DNA from: Verrucomicrobiia bacterium
GTDB lineage: Bacteria > Verrucomicrobiota > Verrucomicrobiia > Verrucomicrobiales > DEV007
Length of the DNA: 36,729 nucleotides
Assembly (NCBI GenBank): GCA_020439945.1
Contig: JAGRPB010000038.1
Span: 1-36,729, forward strand
Direction: 5' to 3'
Shown: in pieces, positions 18,642 through 27,644 of the stretch
Position numbering within the stretch: position 1 is the first letter of the stretch
Layout of the letters: each line of letters starts with the position of its first letter
Program-made: the position numbers and the translations under genes
The notes under the pieces: generated by a model
Database searches by the model: none
Seen by the model: only the letters and a program-made list of their open reading frames with translations
Told to the model about the DNA's origin: nothing

Positions 18642-20486
18642 ATGCACCCTGACCTCGAAAAGCTTGTCGCTCGCGCCAAAATTGATCCGAATTCCGCTGA
18701 ACTCCTCGACCGCCTTCAGCCCGGAACCTACTGCTATCACAAGAGCTGGAAGGCGGGACGCATCAATTCCTGGGATCGTCTCTCGCTCAAAGTTGTCATC
18801 GATTTCGAAGACAAGCCGGGACACGAAATGGGAATGAAATTCGTGGCCAGCTCGGTGGAGCCGGTCGATGACGACCATTTTTACGCCAAGCGTTTCGGAA
18901 GTTTGGAAGAAATGAAGGCGATGGCCAAGGATGATCCGGTCGGCCTGGTGAAGCTCGCACTGGAAGGCTCCGGTGGTTCGCTGTCGCTCGACAACCTCGA
19001 GGAAATGATCAAGGGCACCATCGTCCCCGAAGGCAAATACAAGGGCTGGTGGGAATCGACGAAGAAAAAGCTGCGCGCCGAGCAGCGCTTCGTGGTGCCG
19101 GCCAAGCGCAACGAACCGCTGGAACTGCGCGACGAAGATCTGAGTCCGTCTGATGCTCTGGTGCAGGACTACGAGAGCGCCCGTGACCTGAAGGGCAAGA
19201 CCAAGGCCGCCGAAGCCATCCTTCGCGAAATGACGGTATTTGATGACCCGGCCGCTCAGCTGCTCGGAGTCGTGGAAGATCTGACCGAGTCCGCCCGGAA
19301 AGCGCAAAAACTCTACCTCGATGCCTCGATCGAGATGGTGCTGGAGCGGGATGAGATTCAGAAGAAAGTCCCGGAACTCAAGCTGGACGACAATCAGCTG
19401 ACCATTGCCGGACTGATCCGCGACAACGAGGAGGCGCTGCCCGATCTGCTTCAGAATCTCTCCATTTCCCGGGTTCGGTTGGTGATTCAGGCGCTGCCGG
19501 AAGCCTTTGGCGAGGAAAGCTGGGTGCAGAAGACGCTCGACCTCGTTCCCCAGTGCAACCTTCGCGCCATCAGCGAAATCGCCAAGTTCCTCGCCGACAA
19601 GGGGCACAGCGATACGGTGCTGGAATTCTTCGAATCACGGCTGCAACAGCGCACCTTGTCTTCCGACGCATTGGCGTGGGTCTGCAAGGAACGCAAGGGG
19701 ATGGCCGAGGTCATTTTCGATCCGTCCATCAGCCTGGCGGTGATGAGTTCGCTGGAAGTGGATTCGCTGAACGAGGAAGGCGGCGTGCGCGCGGCCAACC
19801 GTCTTCGCGATTTGCTCAACGACGACAAGACACTGATCCACGATCTGATCGCCGAAGCTGACATCAATACGGTGCGAAACTTCGCCGGCCGCCTGATGGG
19901 CACGGCGGTCTTTGACGATCTGACGCGCAACTCGTTGATGGCGCGCATCATCAAGATGTATCCTGACCTGCTCGACCTCGTCGGTGGTCAGGACGGGGAT
20001 CAGGAAGAGCCGCTTTTCGTTTCCGAAGAGAGCCTGATCAAGCGCAAGGGCGCCTACGACAAGCTGGTGAAGGAAGAAATCCCTCAGAACCGCGAGGACA
20101 TCAAGATTGCGCGTTCCTACGGTGACTTGCGCGAGAATTTCGAGTACAAGTCCGCCAAGGAATACCAGCGCGTGCTCATGAAGCGGAAGGCTGACTGGGA
20201 ACGCGACCTCAAGCTGGCTCAACCGATCGATTTCTCGAAGGCTGACACCTCGAAAGTCAGCATCGGAACCGTGGTGCAGTTGGAGAACACCTCCAACGGT
20301 TCGGCCAAGTCCTTCACCGTGCTCGGAGCCTGGGACAGCGATCCGGACAAAGGCATCCTCGCCTATCTCTCGGACGTCGGTCAGGCCCTTCTGGATAAGA
20401 AAACCGGTGACGAAGTGACGCTCCCGACCGCGGATGGTGGTCGCGAAGGCTTCAGGATCACCGGTATTTCGGGCTGGAATGGGTGA
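18642..20486 (+). CDS. greA: large GreA/GreB-type transcription elongation factor with long N-terminal extension
   Basis: 614 residues, against about 158 for ordinary GreA. The C-terminal ~150 residues carry both Gre domains. The coiled-coil domain (about 465-540) has A-R-S-Y-G-D-L-R-E-N-F-E-Y-K-S-A-K-E-Y, where Asp495 and Glu498 correspond to the tip acidic pair that stimulates transcript cleavage by stalled RNA polymerase. The FKBP-like domain (about 545-614) ends in T-G-D-E-V-T-L-P. The first ~465 residues are helical, starting with a small beta-rich segment (Y-C-Y-H-K-S-W-K-A-G-R-I) and then HEAT/TPR-like helices without recognised motifs. A long N-terminal extension on GreA is known in Chlamydiae and Verrucomicrobia. 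The role of the extension is unknown. Calling this the cell's main GreA is inference. Confidence 0.82.
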   Translation: MHPDLEKLVARAKIDPNSAELLDRLQPGTYCYHKSWKAGRINSWDRLSLKVVIDFEDKPGHEMGMKFVASSVEPVDDDHFYAKRFGSLEEMKAMAKDDPVGLVKLALEGSGGSLSLDNLEEMIKGTIVPEGKYKGWWESTKKKLRAEQRFVVPAKRNEPLELRDEDLSPSDALVQDYESARDLKGKTKAAEAILREMTVFDDPAAQLLGVVEDLTESARKAQKLYLDASIEMVLERDEIQKKVPELKLDDNQLTIAGLIRDNEEALPDLLQNLSISRVRLVIQALPEAFGEESWVQKTLDLVPQCNLRAISEIAKFLADKGHSDTVLEFFESRLQQRTLSSDALAWVCKERKGMAEVIFDPSISLAVMSSLEVDSLNEEGGVRAANRLRDLLNDDKTLIHDLIAEADINTVRNFAGRLMGTAVFDDLTRNSLMARIIKMYPDLLDLVGGQDGDQEEPLFVSEESLIKRKGAYDKLVKEEIPQNREDIKIARSYGDLRENFEYKSAKEYQRVLMKRKADWERDLKLAQPIDFSKADTSKVSIGTVVQLENTSNGSAKSFTVLGAWDSDPDKGILAYLSDVGQALLDKKTGDEVTLPTADGGREGFRITGISGWNG

Positions 20487-20550
20487 AATTTTTCACCTCC
20501 GACCAAGACTGGTCTCCCTCTGAAAGTTTTGAGCCGGTGTGGCCGGGAGT

Positions 20551-20583
20551 TTGCGTGCGCGAATCAGGGAATTGCGCACGCAA
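20551..20583. promoter_or_regulatory. perfect 10-bp inverted repeat between the GreA-like gene and eno
   Basis: TTGCGTGCGC at 20551-20560 and its exact complement GCGCACGCAA at 20574-20583 flank a 13-base spacer. It lies 65 bases after the GreA-like stop codon and 165 bases before eno. The 3' flank is pyrimidine-rich but lacks a proper T-run, so it is either an imperfect terminator or a regulatory structure. Confidence 0.5.
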
Positions 20584-20670
20584 GGCTTCCTTCTATCCAA
20601 GCAACGGAACCGCCGCTTGAAAACAGGGACGGGAAGGACTACCGCTTGCGCCATAAGCCCCTCCCGATTG

Positions 20671-20694
20671 GCTGAAATTCTTAGAATTTTCAGC
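20671..20694. promoter_or_regulatory. AT-rich near-perfect palindrome upstream of eno
   Basis: GCTGAAATTCT at 20671-20681 pairs with AGAATTTTCAGC at 20683-20694, with one extra T on the right side. The core AAATTCT-T-AGAATTT is an exact 7-bp inverted repeat. It ends 53 bases before the eno ATG, in a suitable position for an operator or a leader hairpin. Confidence 0.45.
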
Positions 20695-20723
20695 GGTTTT
20701 GATATTGAAGAAATCTAAAGTAA

Positions 20724-22034
<1,311 letters not shown>

Positions 22035-22063
22035 GTTTCCTGAAATCCTCACCCGAATCCGGC

Positions 22064-22116
22064 CGAGTTTTCAGGCGTTTCCCGTAAGCAACCGGGAGAC
22101 GCCAAAACAAAACTCG
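22064..22116 (+). terminator. long stem-loop after eno (possible attenuator or terminator)
   Basis: Inner arms at 22074-22084 (GGCGTTTCCCG) and 22093-22103 (CGGGAGACGCC) pair over 11 bp with one U-G wobble. Outer arms at 22064-22071 (CGAGTTTT) and 22109-22116 (AAAACTCG) pair over 8 bp. No T-run follows on the plus strand, so classic intrinsic termination is uncertain. It lies between eno (ends 22034) and ftsB (starts 22269). Confidence 0.4.
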
Positions 22117-22268
22117 AGCGGACCGGGTCCCGCGAGGAAAAAGGAATCTCAGAAATTCAGACTGCCAACGCATCCGTGGGTGCCGAAAGCAGGTGGCAGC
22201 GTCGTCCGGGCCAAAACCAGGACGACGCTTTTCATTTCCGCCACCGCCCGTTTTCGTCACTCACCCCC

Positions 22269-22712
22269 ATGCGCGACCCCGATTTCCACGAGCTAGACCG
22301 CGACTACCGCAGCGGTGGCGCCGCGTATGCCTACGCTCCGCAAAAGCCCGACTTGTGGCAGCGGATGTCGCGGGTGATGGAGGTATTCCTCTATCTGCTG
22401 ATTCTCGCCGCCATCCTGCGGATCTTCTGGCCGGAAGTGGAGAAACAGCGGACGCTGAATTCCGAATTGTCCGAGATCGAGCGTCAGCAGGCCGAACGCG
22501 AGGCCCGGGTGGCCGATCTTCGCCAGGAATACGAACTGCTCAAGAGCGATCGGGAATACCTCGAAACCGTGGCGCGCGATCGGCTCGACCTGTCGCGCGA
22601 AGGCGAACACATCATCCGCATCGAGCGTCCCGAGCAGGAGGAAGAGCCGCTGCCGGACGCGGTGGATTCGGCGGAATTGCCAAAAGTGAAACCGCTTAAG
22701 CCTCTCAAGTAA
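22269..22712 (+). CDS. ftsB: FtsB/DivIC-type septum formation initiator
   Basis: 147 residues from the ATG at 22269; the frame is open upstream, but the extra residues are Arg/Gln-rich and unlike the family. A cytosolic N-terminus of about 35 residues is followed by one membrane helix (V-F-L-Y-L-L-I-L-A-A-I-L-R-I-F-W, about residues 38-55). A coiled coil follows (about 57-95, L-N-S-E-L-S-E-I-E-R-Q-Q-A-E-R-E), then E-Y-L-E-T-V-A-R-D-R-L-D-L-S-R-E-G-E, the signature segment after the coil. In divisome models FtsB bridges FtsL and FtsQ in the inner membrane. The position after eno supports the call. The tail is Pro/Glu/Lys-rich. The stop codon region overlaps the convergent lipase gene by 8 bases. 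Confidence 0.85.
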   Translation: MRDPDFHELDRDYRSGGAAYAYAPQKPDLWQRMSRVMEVFLYLLILAAILRIFWPEVEKQRTLNSELSEIERQQAEREARVADLRQEYELLKSDREYLETVARDRLDLSREGEHIIRIERPEQEEEPLPDAVDSAELPKVKPLKPLK

Positions 22713-23745
22713 GGTTCACCGCTTTTGCCAGCGCCCGGAGTTTTTCCGAATAGGCGGTGGGAGCGTGATCCAGGAGGCACTCGGGTGGCTCCGGGCGCCC
22801 CAGCGACTGCCGCAGGAAATCGAGCGGATCGACCGGCTCCCAGGCCGGGTCACCTGAAATCTCCGGGCCGGATTGCGCATGAAGTACCCGGATTTCCTGA
22901 CCGAGGTAGTAGAGATCGCCGGCATGCCGGAAATCGCGCTCGCCGAGTTTCTCGTCGCGCTGGGGCAACAGCGGAACGATGTCGTGGTGGTTGACGATTC
23001 GCTGGATGGGCAGGCCAGCCAGTTGCTGGACAAACGCTTCGTTACCCACTCGCGGTGAGCCGAAGGTCACCAGCGAAGTTACCGATCCTGAAAAGGCGAC
23101 CGCCGCCAGGGTGGCAAACGCGCCGCCCAGGCTGTGTCCGGTGAGAATCAACGGACCTCCGAGATCGACCAAAGAGGGTTCGATCAGCGGCCATACCCTG
23201 TTGAATAGAATTTGAAATCCCTGATGCACGCAGATCCCGCGGTCCGTCTCAGAGGCACGCGTCCAAGTGGCGGGCAGTGCGGTCAGATTCATCAACCACT
23301 GCCGCAGCTTGCTGGTGCCGCGGAAGCAGAGGACGGCACCCTCCCGGTCCGCCAGGCGATAGAGCGAGACGTGGTTTCCCGTCTTGTGCAGATTCAACAC
23401 CTCGCGAAAGGGCGTGTGCCGATCCAGATAGTCGTGGCGCGAGGGCTTGTCGCGATGCCAGAATCGCCCGGCCTCCTTCCCGTCGGGCGTGTAGGCGATC
23501 CGGCACAGCTCAGAAAGCCACCAGGCATTGGTGGGCGAGAACGTCGAGATCGAAGGATCGAAGGGCGGCATGCTATCCGCGTCGGCGAACCAGTCGGCGG
23601 CTCCTTCGGGGCGAACCACTTTTTCCCATTGCTGGCGAAGCTCGAGAGTCTCGTTGATCAGCGGCAACAAGGGCAACGCCGGGCTTTTCGCCCGGTTGTC
23701 GGCGCCGGGTTCGGTCGATCCCTCTTCGATGTTTCGCGGATCCAT
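22705..23745 (-). CDS. class 3 lipase-like alpha/beta hydrolase
   Basis: 346 residues from the ATG at 23745; a TTG at 23757 would add four residues. The family hallmarks of lipase class 3 (triacylglycerol lipase/feruloyl-esterase-like fold) are present: A-V-L-C-F-R-G-T-S oxyanion region, G-H-S-L-G-G-A with nucleophile Ser205, V-T-F-G-S-P-R-V-G-N, N-H-H-D-I-V-P-L-L-P supplying the Asp, and F-R-H-A-G-D-L-Y-Y-L-G supplying the His. There is no signal peptide, so it is probably cytosolic. Actual substrate is unknown. It starts a few bases after surE ends on the same strand, so the two are probably co-transcribed, and it converges with ftsB. Confidence 0.85.
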   Translation of the reverse strand: MDPRNIEEGSTEPGADNRAKSPALPLLPLINETLELRQQWEKVVRPEGAADWFADADSMPPFDPSISTFSPTNAWWLSELCRIAYTPDGKEAGRFWHRDKPSRHDYLDRHTPFREVLNLHKTGNHVSLYRLADREGAVLCFRGTSKLRQWLMNLTALPATWTRASETDRGICVHQGFQILFNRVWPLIEPSLVDLGGPLILTGHSLGGAFATLAAVAFSGSVTSLVTFGSPRVGNEAFVQQLAGLPIQRIVNHHDIVPLLPQRDEKLGERDFRHAGDLYYLGQEIRVLHAQSGPEISGDPAWEPVDPLDFLRQSLGRPEPPECLLDHAPTAYSEKLRALAKAVNLT

Positions 23746-23760
23746 CGACGTTTTCAAGGT

Positions 23761-24477
23761 TCAAAGGGAGAGCCGGGTCACGGCGATGTCGCCCCCGAAA
23801 CAGACCGCCACATCTGAAATGCCATCGTGACCTCGGGCCTGGTAGTTGCCCGTGTAGAGGAAGTGGTGGCCGCCATCATTCGATTCGCGCTCGTAGGCGA
23901 CTTCCAACGGAGCCCGTTCGAGTTCGCAGTGGCGGACCTGGGGGGCTGGCGACTCCGGAGCGACGTGGGGAAGATTGATGTTCCAGAGCTCGCCATCGGC
24001 GAGAGGCTCTTCCCGGAGCAGGGTGTCGAGGGCGAACCGGGCGCGTGCCGCCGAGATGTCCCAGGAAAACGGCAGATCATTACGATGAAAATTCGACACC
24101 GCCGCCGCCGGAATTCCGTGAAACGCCGCCTCGCGAGCCGCCGCCACCGTCCCGGAAATATAGACATCGTGTCGGCCCAGATTCCCGCCGTAGTTGATGC
24201 CGGAAACCACGAAGTCCGGTGGTCGGTCTGCCAGGAGCGCTTTCAGGGCAACGCGCACGCAATCCGCCGGCGTTCCGTGAACCGCGTAGCGGCGGTCGGT
24301 TTCGTGTTCGGTCAGGCCGATCGGTTCGTGGGTTGTCACTCGGTGGCCGATCTGCGAAGCCGGATCGCGTGGGGCGACCACGATGATTTCCTCCGCCAGG
24401 CCGACACACGCCTTCTCCAGGGCGGCGAGGCCGGGCGCGTCGATGCCGTCATCATTGGTCAGGAGAAGTCGTCGCAT
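23761..24477 (-). CDS. surE: 5'/3'-nucleotidase SurE
   Basis: 238 residues from the ATG at 24477, chosen over an upstream ATG at 24498 because the Shine-Dalgarno sequence at 24486-24491 is 8 bases away and the family begins directly with the L-L-L-T-N-D-D-G-I-D block. SurE is a metal-dependent phosphatase that removes phosphate from nucleoside 5'- and 3'-monophosphates, in the cytosol. Asp10/Asp11 of N-D-D-G, P-R-D-P-A-S-Q-I-G-H and V-V-S-G-I-N-Y-G-G-N-L-G with its Asn ligand, and Y-I-S-G-T-V-A-A-A-R-E-A are all visible. The lipase gene follows on the same strand with a gap of a few bases. Confidence 0.95.
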   Translation of the reverse strand: MRRLLLTNDDGIDAPGLAALEKACVGLAEEIIVVAPRDPASQIGHRVTTHEPIGLTEHETDRRYAVHGTPADCVRVALKALLADRPPDFVVSGINYGGNLGRHDVYISGTVAAAREAAFHGIPAAAVSNFHRNDLPFSWDISAARARFALDTLLREEPLADGELWNINLPHVAPESPAPQVRHCELERAPLEVAYERESNDGGHHFLYTGNYQARGHDGISDVAVCFGGDIAVTRLSL

Positions 24478-24485
24478 TGCCCACA

Positions 24486-24491
24486 CTCCTA
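24486..24491 (-). promoter_or_regulatory. Shine-Dalgarno site of surE
   Basis: TAGGAG on the minus strand is 8 bases before the ATG at 24477. It fixes the surE start. It is one of few clear Shine-Dalgarno sites in this window. Confidence 0.7.
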
Positions 24492-24556
24492 CCAACATAC
24501 GCCGATCCAGGCAAATCGGGAGCAGGGATCGGCGGCGATCGGCAGCGTCGATCGAC

Positions 24557-24585
24557 TTGCACCGGCGCGGTGAATCGCGTTTCTT
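24557..24585 (+). promoter_or_regulatory. weak candidate promoter of the cyclophilin gene
   Basis: TTGCAC at 24557-24562 and TTTCTT at 24580-24585 have a 17-base spacer, and the second box ends 9 bases before the ATG at 24595. Each box matches consensus at only 3 of 6 positions. It is listed because the geometry repeats that of better promoters in the window. Confidence 0.2.
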
Positions 24586-24594
24586 TGCCGTGAC

Positions 24595-25254
24595 ATGATT
24601 GCTTTCTCCCCCCGATTTCTCCTGCCCGCGCTTTGCGCCCTGACTCTCTCATCTCTGGCGGCCGTCGACGCCTTCGCGGAAGACGATGCGAAAAAGCCGG
24701 CCGAAGTGAAGGTCACTGATATCGAAGCCACCATCAAAACCGACAAGGGAGACATCAAGGTGAAGATCTACGCCTCGAAGGCGCCCGTCACGGCGGCCAA
24801 TTTTCTCAATCTCGCCAAGCGCGATTACTACGACGGCGTCAGCTTCCACCGGGTCGTCGAAGATTTCGTGATCCAGGGCGGAGATCCCAGTGGCACGGGC
24901 CGCGGTGGACCCGGCTATTACATTGAAAACGAAATCGTCGAGGGGTTGAAACACGACCGGGCCGGCATTCTTTCCATGGCCCGGAAACGCGAACCCGACA
25001 CCAACGGCAGCCAGTTTTTCATCACGCTCGGACCGACGCCGCATCTCGACGGCGGTTACTCGATTTTTGGCGAAGTCGTCGATGGCATGGAGGCGGTCGA
25101 GTCCATCGAGCAGGGTGACAAGATTCTCGATATCGAGGTAACGGGTTCCACCGACGCATTGTTCGCGAAAATGGAATCGCGGCTCGACGAGTGGAACGCC
25201 ATTCTCGACGAGCGGGACAAGGCCCAGAAAGACGCCTCAGACACCGGCCAGTGA
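24595..25254 (+). CDS. exported cyclophilin-type peptidyl-prolyl cis-trans isomerase
   Basis: 219 residues. A signal peptide (R-F-L-L-P-A-L-C-A-L-T-L-S-S-L-A-A-V, cleavage near A-F-A-E) predicts a periplasmic protein that catalyses proline isomerisation during folding. The cyclophilin core is complete: V-S-F-H-R-V-V-E-D-F-V-I-Q-G-G-D-P with the catalytic Arg, G-T-G-R-G-G-P-G-Y, and T-N-G-S-Q-F-F-I-T-L and P-H-L-D-G-G-Y-S-I-F-G-E-V. A helical C-terminal tail of about 35 residues follows the core. Its stop codon overlaps the GTG start of psd (GTGA), so the two are translationally coupled. Confidence 0.93.
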   Translation: MIAFSPRFLLPALCALTLSSLAAVDAFAEDDAKKPAEVKVTDIEATIKTDKGDIKVKIYASKAPVTAANFLNLAKRDYYDGVSFHRVVEDFVIQGGDPSGTGRGGPGYYIENEIVEGLKHDRAGILSMARKREPDTNGSQFFITLGPTPHLDGGYSIFGEVVDGMEAVESIEQGDKILDIEVTGSTDALFAKMESRLDEWNAILDERDKAQKDASDTGQ

Positions 25255-26183
25255 GCGGGGCAACGAACGAAAACTGGCGCACCGGGCGCGGTGAACCGGT
25301 TTTCTATTTCGATCGTGCCTCCGGCGAAATCCGTGAGGAAGCGATTTACGGGGAAAAACCGGTTCGCTTCGCTTACGAAAATGCGCTGGGTCGGTTGGCG
25401 CTCGACAGTGTGGTCAGCCGCGCATTTTTCTCGCGACTCTATGGCTGGCTGATGGACCGGCCCGGCTCGCGAAAGAAAATCGCGCCGTTCATCGCGCGGT
25501 ATGGTTTGGATCCCGGGGAGTTTGCGGCCCCCGCGGAGTCCTTCGGCAGTTTCAACGAGTTCTTCGTTCGTCATTTGAAGCCGGAAGCCCGTCCGGTCGA
25601 CGAAGCGGAAAACGTCGCCGTCTTTCCCGCAGACGGACGCCACCTGGGTTTTCCCGATCTGTCGGACCTGCCCGGCATCTATGCCAAGGGCCAGCGTTTG
25701 TCACTCGTTGAGCTGCTCGGCGACCCGGAGCTGGCGGATCGATACGCGCGCGGCGCGCTCGTCATTTCCCGGCTCTGTCCGGTCGACTATCACCGTTTTC
25801 ATTTCTGCGCCGCCGGCGTGCCGGGCGAACCGGAGTTGATCAACGGACCGCTGTTTTCCGTCAGTCCCATCGCCCTCCGCCGCCGGATCGAGATTCTGGC
25901 CGAGAACAAGCGCGTCCTGACTCGTTTTCAAAGTGATCGCTTCGGCGAAATCCTCATCCTCGAAATCGGCGCGACCAATGTCGGCAGCATCATCCAGACC
26001 GCCGAGCCCGGAACTCCCGTGGCCAAAGGGGCCGAGAAAGGCTACTTCGCGTTCGGCGGATCGATGACCATGCTCCTTTTCGAGCCGGACCGGATCGAAC
26101 TCGCGGGCGATCTGGTCGAGCAAAGTCGCCAGGGACGTGAATTGTATGCCCGGATGGGAGAGCGGCTCGGGATCGAGCGTTGA
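25251..26183 (+). CDS. psd: phosphatidylserine decarboxylase
   Basis: 310 residues from the GTG at 25251, which overlaps the upstream stop codon; a longer frame to 25191 would sit inside the cyclophilin gene. The enzyme converts phosphatidylserine to phosphatidylethanolamine at the inner membrane. Family residues visible are F-P-A-D-G with Asp128, L-C-P-V-D-Y-H-R-F-H-F with His181 and His184, and F-G-G-S-M with Ser271, the residue that would be cleaved to form the pyruvoyl group. The position after this Ser is Met, where Thr is usual (G-S-T). The N-terminal layout (F-N-E-F-F-V-R-H-L-K-P-E-A-R-P) resembles the chlamydial/clostridial-length class. The downstream acyl-CoA-synthetase-like gene suggests a lipid operon. 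Confidence 0.92.
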   Translation: MSGATNENWRTGRGEPVFYFDRASGEIREEAIYGEKPVRFAYENALGRLALDSVVSRAFFSRLYGWLMDRPGSRKKIAPFIARYGLDPGEFAAPAESFGSFNEFFVRHLKPEARPVDEAENVAVFPADGRHLGFPDLSDLPGIYAKGQRLSLVELLGDPELADRYARGALVISRLCPVDYHRFHFCAAGVPGEPELINGPLFSVSPIALRRRIEILAENKRVLTRFQSDRFGEILILEIGATNVGSIIQTAEPGTPVAKGAEKGYFAFGGSMTMLLFEPDRIELAGDLVEQSRQGRELYARMGERLGIER

Positions 26184-26227
26184 AATCCCAAGCATCGCGA
26201 CGCAGACTGCGGCCTTTATTTCTCTCG

Positions 26228-27577
26228 ATGGCGGAAACGGAAAATGCACGATCCGGAGGAGGCGGCGATCTCTACGCGGCGTGGAAATCAGCACGCGACG
26301 CGGCAGGAGCAGATAGCTGGGCGCTCTCTGATCTGAAAACAGGTCGCCATTGGACGTTTGGTGATATTCAAGCCACCGTCGATAGCCTTGCGCCCTGTGA
26401 CAGCGGAGACATCAGGTTTCCCGTTGGCTATTCGGTCGATTTGGTTTTTGAAACGCTTCGGGCCTGGCGGGATGGCGCGCTGCTTTGTCCGGTGGAAAGT
26501 GAGGGCAGTGAGCCGGATGCGACCGTTTTCGAGGGGCTGCCGGATGAGACCGTTCACGTCAAAATCACCTCCGGCAGCACCGGAAGGCCCCGGTTGGTGC
26601 GCTTCCTCGGGCCCGATCTCGCGGCCGATGCGCGGAAGATCGTCGCCACCATGGGATTGCGTTCCGAATGGCCCAATCTCGGCGTCATTTCGATGGCACA
26701 CAGCTATGGTTTCTCCAGCCTCGTGCTGCCGTTGCTGCTGCACGGCATTCCCCTCGCCTGGTTGGGCGATCCCCTGCCGGGTGCGGTGGGCGCGGCGCTC
26801 ACTGGATCGTTGAAACAGGGAACCGGATGGACGCTGCCGGCCGTGCCCGCGATGTGGCGTGCCTGGCTGGTGGCGGGCGTTTTGTCCGGTGATGATTTGC
26901 GGCTCGCCATTTCCGCCGGAGCGCCGCTGCCTCTCGAGCTCGGCCACGCCGTGTTCGATTCCACTGGCATGAAGATTCACAACTTTCTCGGATCGAGCGA
27001 ATGTGGAGGCATCGCCTACGATCGAAGTGCCGTTCCGCGGACCTCCGCCGAGTCCGCCGGTTCGGCGATGGAGGAGACGTCTCTGGTCGTAAATGCGGAG
27101 GGTTGTCTGGAAGTTCACAGCCCATCCGTTGCCGCCGGATACTGGCCTCCGGAACCGGAGGGCGCGATTGGCGACGGCGTTTTCTACACCAGCGATCTCG
27201 CTGAGATCGATCCCGACAGCGGTGAAGTGAAACTCCAAGGACGACGGGACGATCTCATCAATGTCGCGGGCCGCAAAGTGTCTCCCGTCCGGGTGGAGTC
27301 CGCCCTGGCGAAGCATCCGGAGATCGCCTGCGTTCTGGTATTTGGCGTGCCGTCTGCCGATGCCGCGCGAGGCGATGATATCGTGGCGGTGTACACCGGC
27401 GTGGGACAAACGGGCGATGAAGAGAAATTGCGCCGCTTCGCCGCCGAAACGCTCGCCGCCCACGAAATTCCCCGTCACTGGTGGCCGTGCCCGGAAGTGG
27501 CGCCCGACGCGCGGGGAAAGCTCTCGCGCACCCGCTGGCGGGAACGCTTTCTCCGCGAGCGCCAAGGCCGGACTTAA
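26228..27577 (+). CDS. AMP-dependent acyl-CoA synthetase/ligase-like protein
   Basis: 449 residues from the ATG at 26228; a TTG at 26180 would overlap psd. The ANL superfamily motifs are present in order: I-T-S-G-S-T-G-R-P-R-L-V (phosphate loop), N-F-L-G-S-S-E-C-G-G (adenine-binding), F-Y-T-S-D-L-A-E-I-D (normally T-G-D), G-R-R-D-D-L-I-N-V-A-G-R-K-V-S (hinge) and D-A-R-G-K-L-S-R with the C-terminal catalytic Lys. The protein is shorter than typical acyl-CoA synthetases (500-600) because the N-terminal part is reduced. The loop Lys is Arg and the Gly of T-G-D is Ser. It would activate a carboxylic acid as an adenylate. The substrate is unknown; placement 44 bases after psd hints at fatty-acid or lipid chemistry. 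Confidence 0.82.
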   Translation: MAETENARSGGGGDLYAAWKSARDAAGADSWALSDLKTGRHWTFGDIQATVDSLAPCDSGDIRFPVGYSVDLVFETLRAWRDGALLCPVESEGSEPDATVFEGLPDETVHVKITSGSTGRPRLVRFLGPDLAADARKIVATMGLRSEWPNLGVISMAHSYGFSSLVLPLLLHGIPLAWLGDPLPGAVGAALTGSLKQGTGWTLPAVPAMWRAWLVAGVLSGDDLRLAISAGAPLPLELGHAVFDSTGMKIHNFLGSSECGGIAYDRSAVPRTSAESAGSAMEETSLVVNAEGCLEVHSPSVAAGYWPPEPEGAIGDGVFYTSDLAEIDPDSGEVKLQGRRDDLINVAGRKVSPVRVESALAKHPEIACVLVFGVPSADAARGDDIVAVYTGVGQTGDEEKLRRFAAETLAAHEIPRHWWPCPEVAPDARGKLSRTRWRERFLRERQGRT

Positions 27578-27606
27578 CAGGGTTGACTCCGGGACTTAAC
27601 CCTGTT
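27576..27606 (+). terminator. inverted repeat overlapping the stop codon of the ligase gene
   Basis: AACAGGGTT at 27576-27584 and AACCCTGTT at 27598-27606 are exact complements with a 13-base spacer, and the stem can extend by one G-U and one A-U pair. The left arm begins inside the TAA stop codon. No T-run follows, so it may be a terminator, an RNA-stabilising hairpin or an operator for the kinase gene at 27645. Confidence 0.4.
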
Positions 27607-27644
27607 CATTCGGGGCGCTTTCGATCCCTACTGACATTTATCTC

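Noticed and set aside
20485..20505. GGTGAAA/TTTCACC palindrome around the end of the GreA-like gene as terminator
   Set aside because: The arms leave almost no loop and no T-run follows the stem; likely chance.
26288..27565. 425-codon minus-strand frame opposite the ligase gene
   Set aside because: The plus-strand product has all ANL motifs in order; the antisense frame has none.
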